Assembly (NCBI GenBank): GCA_964506465.1 | Contig: CAZDLM010000024.1 | Location: 1 to 39,063, forward strand | Source of the DNA: UBA6109 sp964506465 | GTDB taxonomy: Bacteria > Desulfobacterota > Syntrophia > Syntrophales > UBA6109 | DNA: 39,063 nucleotides | Reading direction: 5' to 3' | In this document: piece by piece, positions 32,136 to 39,063 of the stretch | How the letters are laid out: every line of letters starts with the position of its first letter | How positions within the stretch are numbered: position 1 is the stretch's first letter | Position numbers and translations under genes: made by a program | Notes under the pieces: model-generated | Databases searched by the model: none | The model's input: the letters and a program-made list of their open reading frames with translations, nothing else | What the model was told of the DNA's origin: nothing

Positions 32136-33308
32136 GTGAAAACAGCCGAAAGACTGACAAAGATCCCCCCGTACCTTTTCATGGAACTGCGCAAGAAAAT
32201 CGCCAAGGCCAAGGCCGAAGGCGTGGATGTGATCAGCCTCGCGATCGGCGATCCCGTCGAGCCGACGCCGCCATCCGTCATCGAGGAACTGTCGATCCAT
32301 GCCCGGCGCCCCGAAAACCACCGCTACCCGACGGACGAGGAAAAGGGCATGCTGGCGTTTCGCCGGGAAGTCGCCCGCTGGTACAAGGATCGTTACGGCG
32401 TGACCGTCGATCCCGCGACGGAAGTCCTCGGCCTCATCGGCTCCAAGGAAGGCTGCCACCACTTCGTCCTCGCGCGCATCAATCCGGGCGACATCGTGCT
32501 CATGACCGATCCCGGTTATCCCGCCTACCGGGCGAGCATCCTCATGGCCGGCGGCGTGCCGTACAACGTCCCCATCCGCCCGGAGAACGGTTATCTCCCC
32601 GTCCTGGACGAAATTCCACCCGACATCCTCGCCAAAGCCCGCGGCATGTTCCTCAACTATCCCAACAATCCGACGGGCGCCTGCGCGACCCCTGCATTCC
32701 TGGACAAGCTCGTCGCCTTCGCGAAGAAGAATGATGTGGCGATCTGCTACGACAATCCCTACAGCGAGATTCTCTTCGAAGGCCAGAAGCGGATCAGTTT
32801 CCTCATGGCCGACGGCGCCAAGGAGGTCGGCGTCGAGTTGAATTCACTGTCGAAGCCATTCAACATGTGCGGCTGGCGGATCGGCATGGCGCTGGGAAAC
32901 CCGGAACTGATCGCGGCGATCAGCAAGGTCAAGGAAAATACGGACTCCGGGATCTTCAATCCCATCCAGTTTGCGGCTATCCGGGCATTGCAGGACGAAG
33001 CGACCTACATCGACAGGATGATCGGGATTTACAAGAAGCGGCGCGACCTGGTTCTCGCGACGCTCCGGAAGATCGGGATCGAGTTCGATCCGCCGAAAGG
33101 CACGTTCTACCTGTGGGTGCCGGCGCCTAAGGGCATGACGTCGCTGGAATTCACCAACCGGCTCTTCGACAAGACGGCCGTCGTCGTCGCCGCGGGAACG
33201 GCCTATGGTCAGTATGGCGAGGGGTTCATCCGCGTTTCCCTGACCGTGCCCGACGACCGCCTGCAGGAGGCAATGGCGCGTATCGAACGTGAATTTGCCC
33301 GCCGCTGA
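32136..33308 (+). CDS. dapL: LL-diaminopimelate aminotransferase
   Basis: A 390-residue PLP enzyme of aminotransferase class I/II that makes LL-diaminopimelate directly from tetrahydrodipicolinate, a shortcut that bypasses the acylated intermediates. PLP residues include YDNPYSE and Lys240 in NSLSKPFNMCGWRIG; AIGDPVEPTP and NYPNNPTG are the usual substrate-binding segments. Together with dapF it defines the DapL route, common in Desulfobacterota, Chlamydiae and plants. Start GTG 32136 has GAGGAG 8 bases before. A strong terminator follows. Confidence 0.92.
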   Translation: MKTAERLTKIPPYLFMELRKKIAKAKAEGVDVISLAIGDPVEPTPPSVIEELSIHARRPENHRYPTDEEKGMLAFRREVARWYKDRYGVTVDPATEVLGLIGSKEGCHHFVLARINPGDIVLMTDPGYPAYRASILMAGGVPYNVPIRPENGYLPVLDEIPPDILAKARGMFLNYPNNPTGACATPAFLDKLVAFAKKNDVAICYDNPYSEILFEGQKRISFLMADGAKEVGVELNSLSKPFNMCGWRIGMALGNPELIAAISKVKENTDSGIFNPIQFAAIRALQDEATYIDRMIGIYKKRRDLVLATLRKIGIEFDPPKGTFYLWVPAPKGMTSLEFTNRLFDKTAVVVAAGTAYGQYGEGFIRVSLTVPDDRLQEAMARIEREFARR

Positions 33309-33333
33309 CGAACGACGCAGTTCAGCAAAAGAA

Positions 33334-33364
33334 GAAAAAGCCCCGTTTCAACGGGGCTTTTTTT
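33334..33364. terminator. Strong bidirectional terminator after dapL
   Basis: AAAAAGCCCCG (33334-33344) pairs perfectly with CGGGGCTTTTT (33351-33361), with a 6-base loop, followed by more Ts to 33364. It ends the dap operon, and its symmetry also lets it end the convergent DUF1893 gene. Confidence 0.92.
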
Positions 33365-33397
33365 GATGCAAATCAACGGAGCTGTTCGGGAGACGGG

Positions 33398-33847
33398 TCA
33401 GGACTTCCCCGTCAGCGCGTGGATCTTCTCCAGGAAGGGCTGCATCTCCGGGGTCTCCATGGCGATCTTTTCGCCGGGGCAGACGTCCGACCGGTCACGG
33501 GTCAGGATGTTGGACACGGTGCGATCGGAGCGGATGTCGATTCCCTCGGCGGAGAGGAAGAGCTCGGCCGGATCGGAAGCGACGCCCGTAACGACGCAAC
33601 GGATGACGCGGGAATGCGCAATGAGGCGTGCCGCTGCAAGGCCGATCACCCGGTCGTGCAACGTGCATCCGCGATGATCGGCGAACTGCTCCAGACAGGT
33701 CAGGAGCGGTTTGAGCCCGGGCTCCCTGGAGGTATGAAGAATCCGGTCGTCTTCAAGCAGCGCGAGGCTGTAAGCGTCGAAATCAGGTTTCATCAGGCGA
33801 AGAATCTTCTTAAAGGTTTCTGGGTCGATGCTGCGACAACCGCCCAT
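33398..33847 (-). CDS. DUF1893-like protein
   Basis: A protein of up to 149 residues with the pattern of DUF1893, related to the deaminase-like Tm1506 fold: SLALLEDDRILHTSREPGLKPLLTCLEQ, then HDRVIGLAAARLI and VASDPAELFLSAEGIDI. No function is established. The ATG at 33847 would overlap the upstream membrane gene by 55 bases; an alternative ATG at 33793 overlaps that gene's stop as TGATG but would remove the helix FKKILRL that the family seems to have. Either way the two are translationally coupled. Confidence 0.65.
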   Translation of the reverse strand: MGGCRSIDPETFKKILRLMKPDFDAYSLALLEDDRILHTSREPGLKPLLTCLEQFADHRGCTLHDRVIGLAAARLIAHSRVIRCVVTGVASDPAELFLSAEGIDIRSDRTVSNILTRDRSDVCPGEKIAMETPEMQPFLEKIHALTGKS

Positions 33848-34287
33848 ACCGTGTTGGAGATCAGCAGTGCCATCGCCAGTGCCGCGATGAATTCCATAGA
33901 CAGACCGGCGAAGAAGTAGTCCGTCAGGACAAGCCAGGGCAACTGGACCGCAAAGGCCAGCCAGACGGCCACCACAGTGGGGATGCCCCTCTTCACGAAA
34001 AGGCCGGCGAAAAACCCCAGCAGGGCGTTGCCGACGGCGAGATACGGATTGGAGAACACGAAAGCAGAGTAAAGCGAACCGACCAGGCCGGTCAGCGCCC
34101 CTCCGAGCGGACCGTAGATCAGCGCCGCCCAGAAAATCACCAGTTGAAAGGTGTGCAGCCTGAAGCCCCAGGGGGTGTCGATGTTGATCATGCCCAGAAG
34201 ATTCGGCAGGGCAAGCATCAATGCAAAAACAGCCGTCGTCCGTGCATTCCAGGGCACCGGCATCGAAAGCGTACCCGTATTTGTCAT
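33793..34287 (-). CDS. ECF transporter S-component-like membrane protein
   Basis: A 164-residue integral membrane protein with about five or six hydrophobic segments (TAVFALMLALPNLLG, LVIFWAALIYGPLGGALTGLVG, PYLAVGNALLGFFAGLF, ALAMALLISNTVWAVVA). The G-rich ALIYGPLGGALTGLVGS and NPYLAVGNALLGFFAG pattern is typical of substrate-binding (S) subunits of energy-coupling-factor transporters, but the substrate is unclear and no EcfA/EcfT is nearby. AAGGAGG lies 5 bases before the ATG. It precedes and overlaps the DUF1893 gene. Confidence 0.65.
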   Translation of the reverse strand: MTNTGTLSMPVPWNARTTAVFALMLALPNLLGMINIDTPWGFRLHTFQLVIFWAALIYGPLGGALTGLVGSLYSAFVFSNPYLAVGNALLGFFAGLFVKRGIPTVVAVWLAFAVQLPWLVLTDYFFAGLSMEFIAALAMALLISNTVWAVVAASTQKPLRRFFA

Positions 34288-34471
34288 AAATCCTCCTTCG
34301 GCGGCCGTTCCATTTCCGCCGGTACCGGAAACGGCAGGCGCCTGAATCCCATGTGAATTAGTTCACCTATACAACAAGGTGCGCCTCTTGTGTAGTCCTT
34401 TTTCTTCATCCCCCTTTCGGGACCGCCTTTTGCCTCGCGGCGACATGCAGGTCCGGGAGATTCCCGGTTTT

Positions 34472-35455
34472 TCAGCCGTCGAGACGACGGAAGGCGTCGA
34501 TCGCGGCCTGCAGAAACGCCTGCCGGTGAAAGAGGAAGGCGCCGATATGCCCCGTGTCAATCCAGCGCAGCGTCGAACCCGGCCAATGCGCATGGAGGAG
34601 CCGGACGGACTCTGCCGGGATGTAAGCATCGCGGCGTGCGCCGACCAGAACGGCGGCACGGGCCAGGGCGGGCGGCGGGTAGTTCCGGACATCGGTCCGC
34701 GACAGGATCTGACGCATCCAGGCCACGGCTTCGGATCGCCCGTCCAGTTCCCGCTGCAGAAAATCCCAGGCAAGATACCGGCTCAGGATTCCCTCCGTGA
34801 ATACGGCGGAGGCGGAGTGCGCCGTAATGAAACAGATCACCGCAAGCGGTTCTCCCGTCATCGCCGCCGTCTGCGCCGCCATGCTGCCCCCCATGCTGAT
34901 TCCGGCGACGCCCATCCTGCGGTATCCTTCACGGCGAAACCAGCGCACGACGGCTGTCCCTTCGGCGACGGCCGCCGCCCCCATCTTCCACAGGTCGCTC
35001 ACGTGCCGCAGCATCTTTCCCTGCTGGCCGGCCGGCCGGCGGCTTCCGTAATACGGGTTTTCCAGAATGACGGAGCCGATGCCCGCCTTCACGAGCGGCA
35101 GGGCGATCGCGATCCTGCGCCGGGAGAATCCCTCATCCCCCGTCGCGGCAAAGTGGATGCACAGGGGTGTATCGAGGGAGGATTTCGCGGGCAGGATCAT
35201 CTCGAAGGAGACAACCCGGCTTTCCTCGGGAAGGCCGATTTCCACCGCCGGGCTCACGAAAGAGCCCCTGCGGATCGTCGCACCCGGAAGATCCTCCGCC
35301 GTCTGCCAGGAAAGATCCGCCTCCGCGGAAACGGGGCGGCTGCTCCACGCGCCTCCGGCGGCGGCCTCCAGCATCGACCGGTCGCCCCACCCCTCGCGAA
35401 AGAAGAGGCGGCGGTTGGAGAAACGCGCATAGATCCTGTCGAGGACGCTCAGCAT
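34472..35455 (-). CDS. Alpha/beta hydrolase (ABHD18-like)
   Basis: A 327-residue alpha/beta hydrolase. The nucleophile elbow is GISMGG (Ser187), with a possible acid in GARRDAYIP and the His in DTGHIGAF near the end, completing a Ser-Asp-His triad. The N-terminal region VSFEMILPAKSSLDTPLCIHF and ENPYYGSRRP fits the ABHD18/COG-type family of uncharacterised esterases. The ATG at 35455 follows ACAGGGACC. The substrate is unknown. It is divergent from the SDR-FeS-cytochrome operon. Confidence 0.75.
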   Translation of the reverse strand: MLSVLDRIYARFSNRRLFFREGWGDRSMLEAAAGGAWSSRPVSAEADLSWQTAEDLPGATIRRGSFVSPAVEIGLPEESRVVSFEMILPAKSSLDTPLCIHFAATGDEGFSRRRIAIALPLVKAGIGSVILENPYYGSRRPAGQQGKMLRHVSDLWKMGAAAVAEGTAVVRWFRREGYRRMGVAGISMGGSMAAQTAAMTGEPLAVICFITAHSASAVFTEGILSRYLAWDFLQRELDGRSEAVAWMRQILSRTDVRNYPPPALARAAVLVGARRDAYIPAESVRLLHAHWPGSTLRWIDTGHIGAFLFHRQAFLQAAIDAFRRLDG

Positions 35456-35551
35456 GGTCCCTGTATATCCGCTTCTCCGGCAAAGGGCAACATCCGGTTC
35501 GGCCGACTTCCGGGGCGGGAGCAACTTTCCGTTCCGGAGGAAAATCCGACG

Positions 35552-35560
35552 TGTTATAAT
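35552..35560 (+). promoter_or_regulatory. Extended -10 promoter for the SDR-FeS-cytochrome b operon
   Basis: TGTTATAAT contains a perfect TATAAT (35555-35560) with the TGn extension. No good -35 box is seen 17 bases upstream. The expected start is near 35567, about 60 bases before the SDR ATG. Confidence 0.5.
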
Positions 35561-35625
35561 GCCGCGGCACTTCTTCAGGGCGGCATGAATTTGAGGACGC
35601 ATCAGCGACAAGAGGGAGGGAATCG

Positions 35626-36390
35626 ATGGGTGACATCTCTTACGGTCTGCGGGACAAGGTGGCGGTGGTTACCGGCGGAAGCCGGGGCATCGGTTATGAG
35701 CTGGCCAGGGAACTCCTCGCCCAGGGGGCGCGCGTCGTCATCTGCGGCAGAAAAAAAGAAGGGCTCGATGCGGCAGTCGCGTCCCTGCAGGGCGGTGATC
35801 GCCTGATGGCCGTCGCTGCCCACATCGCCAGGGAAGCGGACGTGGAGAACCTCTTCGCTCAAGGCGTGAAGGCCTTCGGCAGGATCGACATCCTCATCAA
35901 CAATGTCGGCATGAATCTCCTCACCGCGTCGCTCGCGGACACGGACTCTTCCCTCTGGAACAAGATTCTCGAATCGAACCTGACAGGGACGTATCTCTGC
36001 TCGCGCAAGGCGGCCCTGCTGATGCGGACACGAAAGAGCGGCAAGATCGTCAACATCTCCTCGACGGCCGGACACCGGGCTTCGCCGGGCATGAGCGTCT
36101 ACGGCATCGCCAAGGCAGGCATCGAAATGATGACCAGAATTCTGGCCATGGAACTGGCACCTGCAAACATTCAGGTCAACGCTGTGGCGCCGGGTGTGGT
36201 GCGGACGGAATTCAGCAGACCCTTCTGGTCCAACGAGGAACTCTGCAGGATGATCGTCAAAGACATCCCGGCGGGGAGGATCGCTGAAACGCGGGATGTC
36301 GTTCACCCGGCCCTGTTCCTGTGCTCCTCATACGCCGATTACATCACAGGTCAGACGATCCTCGTGGACGGCGGGGCTTCCGTCGTCTGA
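35626..36390 (+). CDS. Short-chain dehydrogenase/reductase, FabG-like
   Basis: A 254-residue SDR with TGGSRGIG (residues 16-23), CGRKKEG (NADP-type Arg), NNVG, a catalytic Ser in NISSTAG and the YGIAK Tyr/Lys pair, ending in ITGQTILVDGGASVV as in FabG-type enzymes. It should reduce or oxidise a beta-keto or alcohol group with NAD(P). AGGGAGGG precedes the ATG. It is followed after 38 bases by an exported Fe-S protein and a cytochrome b, an unusual set of partners for a cytoplasmic SDR. Confidence 0.85.
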   Translation: MGDISYGLRDKVAVVTGGSRGIGYELARELLAQGARVVICGRKKEGLDAAVASLQGGDRLMAVAAHIAREADVENLFAQGVKAFGRIDILINNVGMNLLTASLADTDSSLWNKILESNLTGTYLCSRKAALLMRTRKSGKIVNISSTAGHRASPGMSVYGIAKAGIEMMTRILAMELAPANIQVNAVAPGVVRTEFSRPFWSNEELCRMIVKDIPAGRIAETRDVVHPALFLCSSYADYITGQTILVDGGASVV

Positions 36391-36428
36391 AGCGTTTGGC
36401 ACGGCCGCCGGATAAAAGGAGGGACCTC

Positions 36429-37427
36429 ATGGAGCAACGAACTGTCGGTATAAGCCGGCGGGGTTTTCTCAAGGGCGCCGGGAGCGCCGCGCTTCTCGGG
36501 GCGGTGGGAACACTGGCGCTGCCGTCGTCCGTCTGGGCCGGGCCCGGGCGATACGGCACCATGATCGATCTCACGCGGTGCGACGGTTGCCGTACTGAGA
36601 GCTTCCCGCTGCCGCGGTGTGTCGAGGCCTGCCGGCTGCAGAATGTGAAAAAATTTCCCGAACCGGTCAAGCCGATCCGCGACCTCTGGCCTCAGAAGGT
36701 GCATGACGACTGGTCGGAAAAGCGCGGCGTCATCTCGGCGCTCACCCCCTACAACTGGATCACCGTGCAGAAGGTCGATTTCGGCGGGGAAGAGGTCTTC
36801 ATCCCCCGCCGCTGCATGCACTGCGACAATCCACCCTGCGTGGGTCTGTGCCCTTTCGGGGCGCTGGACAAGTACGCGTCCGGCGCCGTTTCCATCAACC
36901 CGAATCTCTGCCTGGGCGGCGCCAAGTGCAAGACGGTCTGTCCCTGGCATATCCCGCAGCGCCAGAGCGGCGTCGGAATCTATCTCAAACTCCAGCCGAT
37001 CCCCGCGGGCGGCGGTGTCATGTACAAGTGCGACCTGTGCCGCGAGCGGCTCGCCCAGGGGCAGATGCCGGCCTGCGTCGCGGCCTGCGAAAAACGCCTG
37101 GGAGGCGACAGGCCTTTATACTTCGGAACGCGCGAGGACATGGCGGCGATGGCCCACAGGCGGGCCGAGGCCGTCGGCGGGCAGATCTACGGAGAGAAGG
37201 AAAACGGCGGAACCTCCACGCTCTATGTGAGCCGTATTCCCTTCGAGCGCATCGATGCAAAGCTGCAGGAGGGGAAAACCGGTCTCCTGATGGGGAAGGT
37301 TCGGAACGGTCTCGACGAGGTCAACCGCTGGGCGCACGCCTTCTGGGCCGGCCCGGCCGTGCTGGCTGCCGGCGCCGTCGGGCTTGTCCTTCGAAGGCGC
37401 AGGAACGGTGGAAAGGAGGACGACTGA
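36429..37427 (+). CDS. Tat-exported 4Fe-4S electron-transfer subunit, FdnH/HybA-like
   Basis: A 332-residue Fe-S protein exported by the Tat pathway (twin-arginine SRRGFLKG at residues 9-16). Four cysteine groups follow, as in formate dehydrogenase beta and HybA: CDGC...CVEAC, CMHCDNPPCVGLCP, CLGGAKCKTVC and CDLC...CVAACEKR. In the third group the second expected cysteine is Gly, so one cluster may be altered or missing. A C-terminal membrane helix (AHAFWAGPAVLAAGAVGLVL) anchors it. AAGGAGGG lies 8 bases before the ATG; one base separates its stop from the cytochrome gene. No catalytic molybdopterin subunit is nearby. Confidence 0.85.
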   Translation: MEQRTVGISRRGFLKGAGSAALLGAVGTLALPSSVWAGPGRYGTMIDLTRCDGCRTESFPLPRCVEACRLQNVKKFPEPVKPIRDLWPQKVHDDWSEKRGVISALTPYNWITVQKVDFGGEEVFIPRRCMHCDNPPCVGLCPFGALDKYASGAVSINPNLCLGGAKCKTVCPWHIPQRQSGVGIYLKLQPIPAGGGVMYKCDLCRERLAQGQMPACVAACEKRLGGDRPLYFGTREDMAAMAHRRAEAVGGQIYGEKENGGTSTLYVSRIPFERIDAKLQEGKTGLLMGKVRNGLDEVNRWAHAFWAGPAVLAAGAVGLVLRRRRNGGKEDD

Positions 37428-37428
37428 G

Positions 37429-38271
37429 ATGGAAGATCGCATCCTTCAGGAAGACAATGCCGTCCGCCGCCACAGTGGGATCGAGATCGCCGAGCACTGG
37501 GCCGTAGCGATCTCGGGCATATTCCTCCTGTTCAGCGGTTTCGGGGAATTCCCGATGTACAAGCGCTACATGGTGACGTCGATCCCCGGGTTTTCCTGGG
37601 CGGGTGATTTCTGGATCCATCTGAAGATTCATTATCTTGCGGCGATCGTTTTCACCTCCGCCATCGTGTTCCATGTCCTCTATCACGGACTGCTGGGCGA
37701 CAGGGGGCTTCTGCCGCGTCGCGGCGACTTCAAGGCCTCCTGGCTCACGATCAAGAGCTCCCTCGGCCTGGGGGCGGAACCCAAGGCCGACAAGTATCTC
37801 CCCGAGCAGCGCCTCGCGTACATTTTCATCGGCGTCGTCTCGCTCATTCTCATTGGCACGGGACTCATCAAGGTCGTCAAGAACCTTCCCTGGGTCTACC
37901 TTCCCCCCGGGATCGTGAGCGCCACAACGCTTGTTCACACCTTCGCGACGTTCCTCTTCCTTTTCGGCTTTTTTGCCCACATCGGGGCGTTGGTGCTCAA
38001 GGTGAACTGGCCGATGGTGCCGGGGATCTTCACGGGAAGGGCCGATCTGGATTACGTAAGAGACCGCCATACGATCTGGTACGAACGACTCAGTGCCCTG
38101 GAACGGCCGCAGCCGGCAATGACGCCCCCGCTCGAAAATGCAGCCGCTCAGGAGCCGTCCGAAGCACCGGCTTTCCTGGATTCGGCTGCGCCGGCATCGG
38201 AAACGACGGAAGCGGACCGGGACGTGCCGGAGGTGAAGCCGGAAGAGATGATGGACGAGAAAAAGGGATAG
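37429..38271 (+). CDS. Formate dehydrogenase gamma-type cytochrome b subunit
   Basis: A 280-residue membrane cytochrome b of the FdnI type, which passes electrons between a periplasmic Fe-S subunit and the quinone pool. About four membrane helices are visible, with candidate haem histidines in AEHWAVAISGIFLL, WIHLKIHYLAAIVF, FHVLYHGLLG and LVHTFATFLFL. A C-terminal tail of about 60 residues is Pro/Glu/Ala-rich (charged, disordered) and unusual for the family. The start follows one base after the Fe-S gene stop, so the two are coupled. Confidence 0.85.
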   Translation: MEDRILQEDNAVRRHSGIEIAEHWAVAISGIFLLFSGFGEFPMYKRYMVTSIPGFSWAGDFWIHLKIHYLAAIVFTSAIVFHVLYHGLLGDRGLLPRRGDFKASWLTIKSSLGLGAEPKADKYLPEQRLAYIFIGVVSLILIGTGLIKVVKNLPWVYLPPGIVSATTLVHTFATFLFLFGFFAHIGALVLKVNWPMVPGIFTGRADLDYVRDRHTIWYERLSALERPQPAMTPPLENAAAQEPSEAPAFLDSAAPASETTEADRDVPEVKPEEMMDEKKG

Positions 38272-38303
38272 GGTTCCGATTGCTGCACCCGGGCGCCTCG
38301 CCC

Positions 38304-38927
38304 TTACGGAAGCAGCAGTCCGATCAGGCCCAGAATGACCGACTTGAAGAAGGCGATCACGGGATTGAGCCAGCCCAGGTACAGAAGCCCAATGATGATG
38401 AAAAACCCGAACGGTTCCAGACGGGCCATCAGTTCCTGGATCCGCGGGGGGAGGAAGCCCATCACGATCTTCGATCCGTCGAGCGGCGGGATGGGGATCA
38501 GGTTGAAGGCGGCCAGGATGATGTTGATGTAGGCCATGACCTGGAGAACGGTCGCCACCGTGCCGCTGGGGTCGGGCTGGAGGAGCCGCAGGAGAAGAAT
38601 CGAAAGGAAGGCGACGATGAAGTTCGCGGTGATGCCGGCGGCCGATGTCAGGACGAGACCAAGCCGCTGATTCCGCATATTGCCGATGTTCACCGGGACG
38701 GGCTTCGCCCAGCCGAAGCCGAAGATGAAGAGCATCAGCGTGCCGATCGGATCCAGATGGCGAAGGGGGTTGAGCGTGAGCCGCCCCATCCACTTGGCCG
38801 TCATATCGCCCATCCGGAAAGCGACCCAGCCGTGGGCCAGTTCATGGATGATAATGGAATACAGGAGTGGTACGGACAGAATCAGAAAAGCCGTCGGGTC
38901 CCGGAACAGAAGCTGTATCAGCCCCAT
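38304..38927 (-). CDS. Site-2 protease-like zinc metalloprotease (peptidase M50)
   Basis: A 207-residue integral membrane metalloprotease. The zinc motif HELAH (His28, Glu29, His32) lies in the first helix, and NLIPIPPLDG in a later helix supplies the third metal ligand, as in the compact M50/Rv2869-unrelated family found in many bacteria. It cleaves membrane-embedded substrates, none of which can be identified. There is no PDZ domain. GGAGGATGG precedes the ATG by about 10 bases, although the frame stays open to the window edge. It is convergent with the cytochrome b gene (32-base gap). Confidence 0.88.
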   Translation of the reverse strand: MGLIQLLFRDPTAFLILSVPLLYSIIIHELAHGWVAFRMGDMTAKWMGRLTLNPLRHLDPIGTLMLFIFGFGWAKPVPVNIGNMRNQRLGLVLTSAAGITANFIVAFLSILLLRLLQPDPSGTVATVLQVMAYINIILAAFNLIPIPPLDGSKIVMGFLPPRIQELMARLEPFGFFIIIGLLYLGWLNPVIAFFKSVILGLIGLLLP

Positions 38928-38986
38928 TTGCAGCCATCCTCCAATATCCTTGAGCCCTCGTCCGCCGCGGTCCTCATGAAACCGGC

Positions 38987-39028
38987 AGCGAGCGCATTCC
39001 CCGCGGCTTGCCGCGGGGTAAGCGAGCG
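38987..39028. repeat. Palindromic repeat element flanked by AGCGAGCG
   Basis: CCCCGCGG-CTTG-CCGCGGGG (38999-39018) is a perfect 8-bp hairpin with a tetraloop, flanked by identical AGCGAGCG copies at 38987-38994 and 39021-39028. This repeat-palindrome design looks like an interspersed REP-type element rather than a coding signal. Confidence 0.6.
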
Positions 39029-39063
39029 AATGATGTTCAAGATCCCTTCCTCGGGGATCGAAG

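Noticed and set aside
30795..32462. Long minus-strand frame of 555 codons opposite the PEP-binding fusion and dap genes
   Set aside because: It is the antisense shadow of three genes with clear motifs and ribosome sites; no domain can be recognised in it.
34379..35806. Plus-strand frame of 475 codons over the alpha/beta hydrolase gene
   Set aside because: Antisense to a gene with a full hydrolase triad; composition is Arg/Pro/Gly-rich and it has no plausible start site.
37321..38793. Minus-strand frame of 490 codons across the cytochrome b and M50 genes
   Set aside because: It covers two convergent real genes in a wrong frame and has no domain or ribosome site.

Overview
The window reads as a chromosomal segment of a moderately GC-rich, Gram-negative anaerobe. 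An outer-membrane beta-barrel, a lipoprotein, a Tat-exported Fe-S subunit with a cytochrome b partner, the DapL route to diaminopimelate, sigma-54 promoters and many ferredoxin, formate-dehydrogenase-like and cNMP/PEP-binding proteins together suggest a deltaproteobacterium in the broad sense (Desulfobacterota, perhaps near the Syntrophales). This is an inference from gene content; there is no rRNA to confirm it. I saw no tRNA, rRNA, CRISPR array, transposase or phage gene.

Layout. 1-5.8 kb: a truncated acyl-CoA synthetase, an exported MsrB, a short-chain dehydrogenase, an MBL-fold lipoprotein, a hotdog thioesterase, a multi-cluster ferredoxin whose reading frame is broken near its 3' end, and a small coiled-coil protein. 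6.0-16.6 kb: a poly-gamma-glutamate type locus. pgsW-pgsB-pgsC run rightwards. Facing them is a leftward array: a CitA/CitB-type two-component system, a gamma-glutamyltransferase-family enzyme, an exported DUF6305-like protein, a DctM-like permease, an unlisted 48-residue membrane protein and a membrane-anchored M14/aspartoacylase-like amidohydrolase. 16.9-25.5 kb: a Nudix protein, a DEAD-box helicase with a promoter and terminator in its leader, a GNAT-nitroreductase-OmpR/HK leftward run, a radical SAM protein, a porin-like protein and a class I glutamine amidotransferase. 25.5-28 kb: a nitrogen block (amt-glnK), with a sigma-54-like promoter before amt and a better one before a 68-residue orphan ORF. 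28-33.4 kb: a cNMP-binding protein, a large KaiC-like/PPDK-N fusion protein, dapF and dapL, closed by a strong terminator. 33.4-39 kb: DUF1893 and ECF S-component-like genes, an alpha/beta hydrolase, then an SDR-FeS-cytochrome b operon and an M50 protease, with a palindromic repeat at the right edge.

The strongest candidate for an undescribed system is the 6.0-16.6 kb locus. Synthesis genes for a gamma-glutamyl polymer sit beside a sensor, an extracytoplasmic GGT-fold hydrolase with altered substrate-binding residues, a possible binding protein, a permease and a membrane-bound deacylase. It could be a make/cleave/re-import cycle for a gamma-linked polymer. The second candidate is the small sigma-54-type gene next to amt-glnK.
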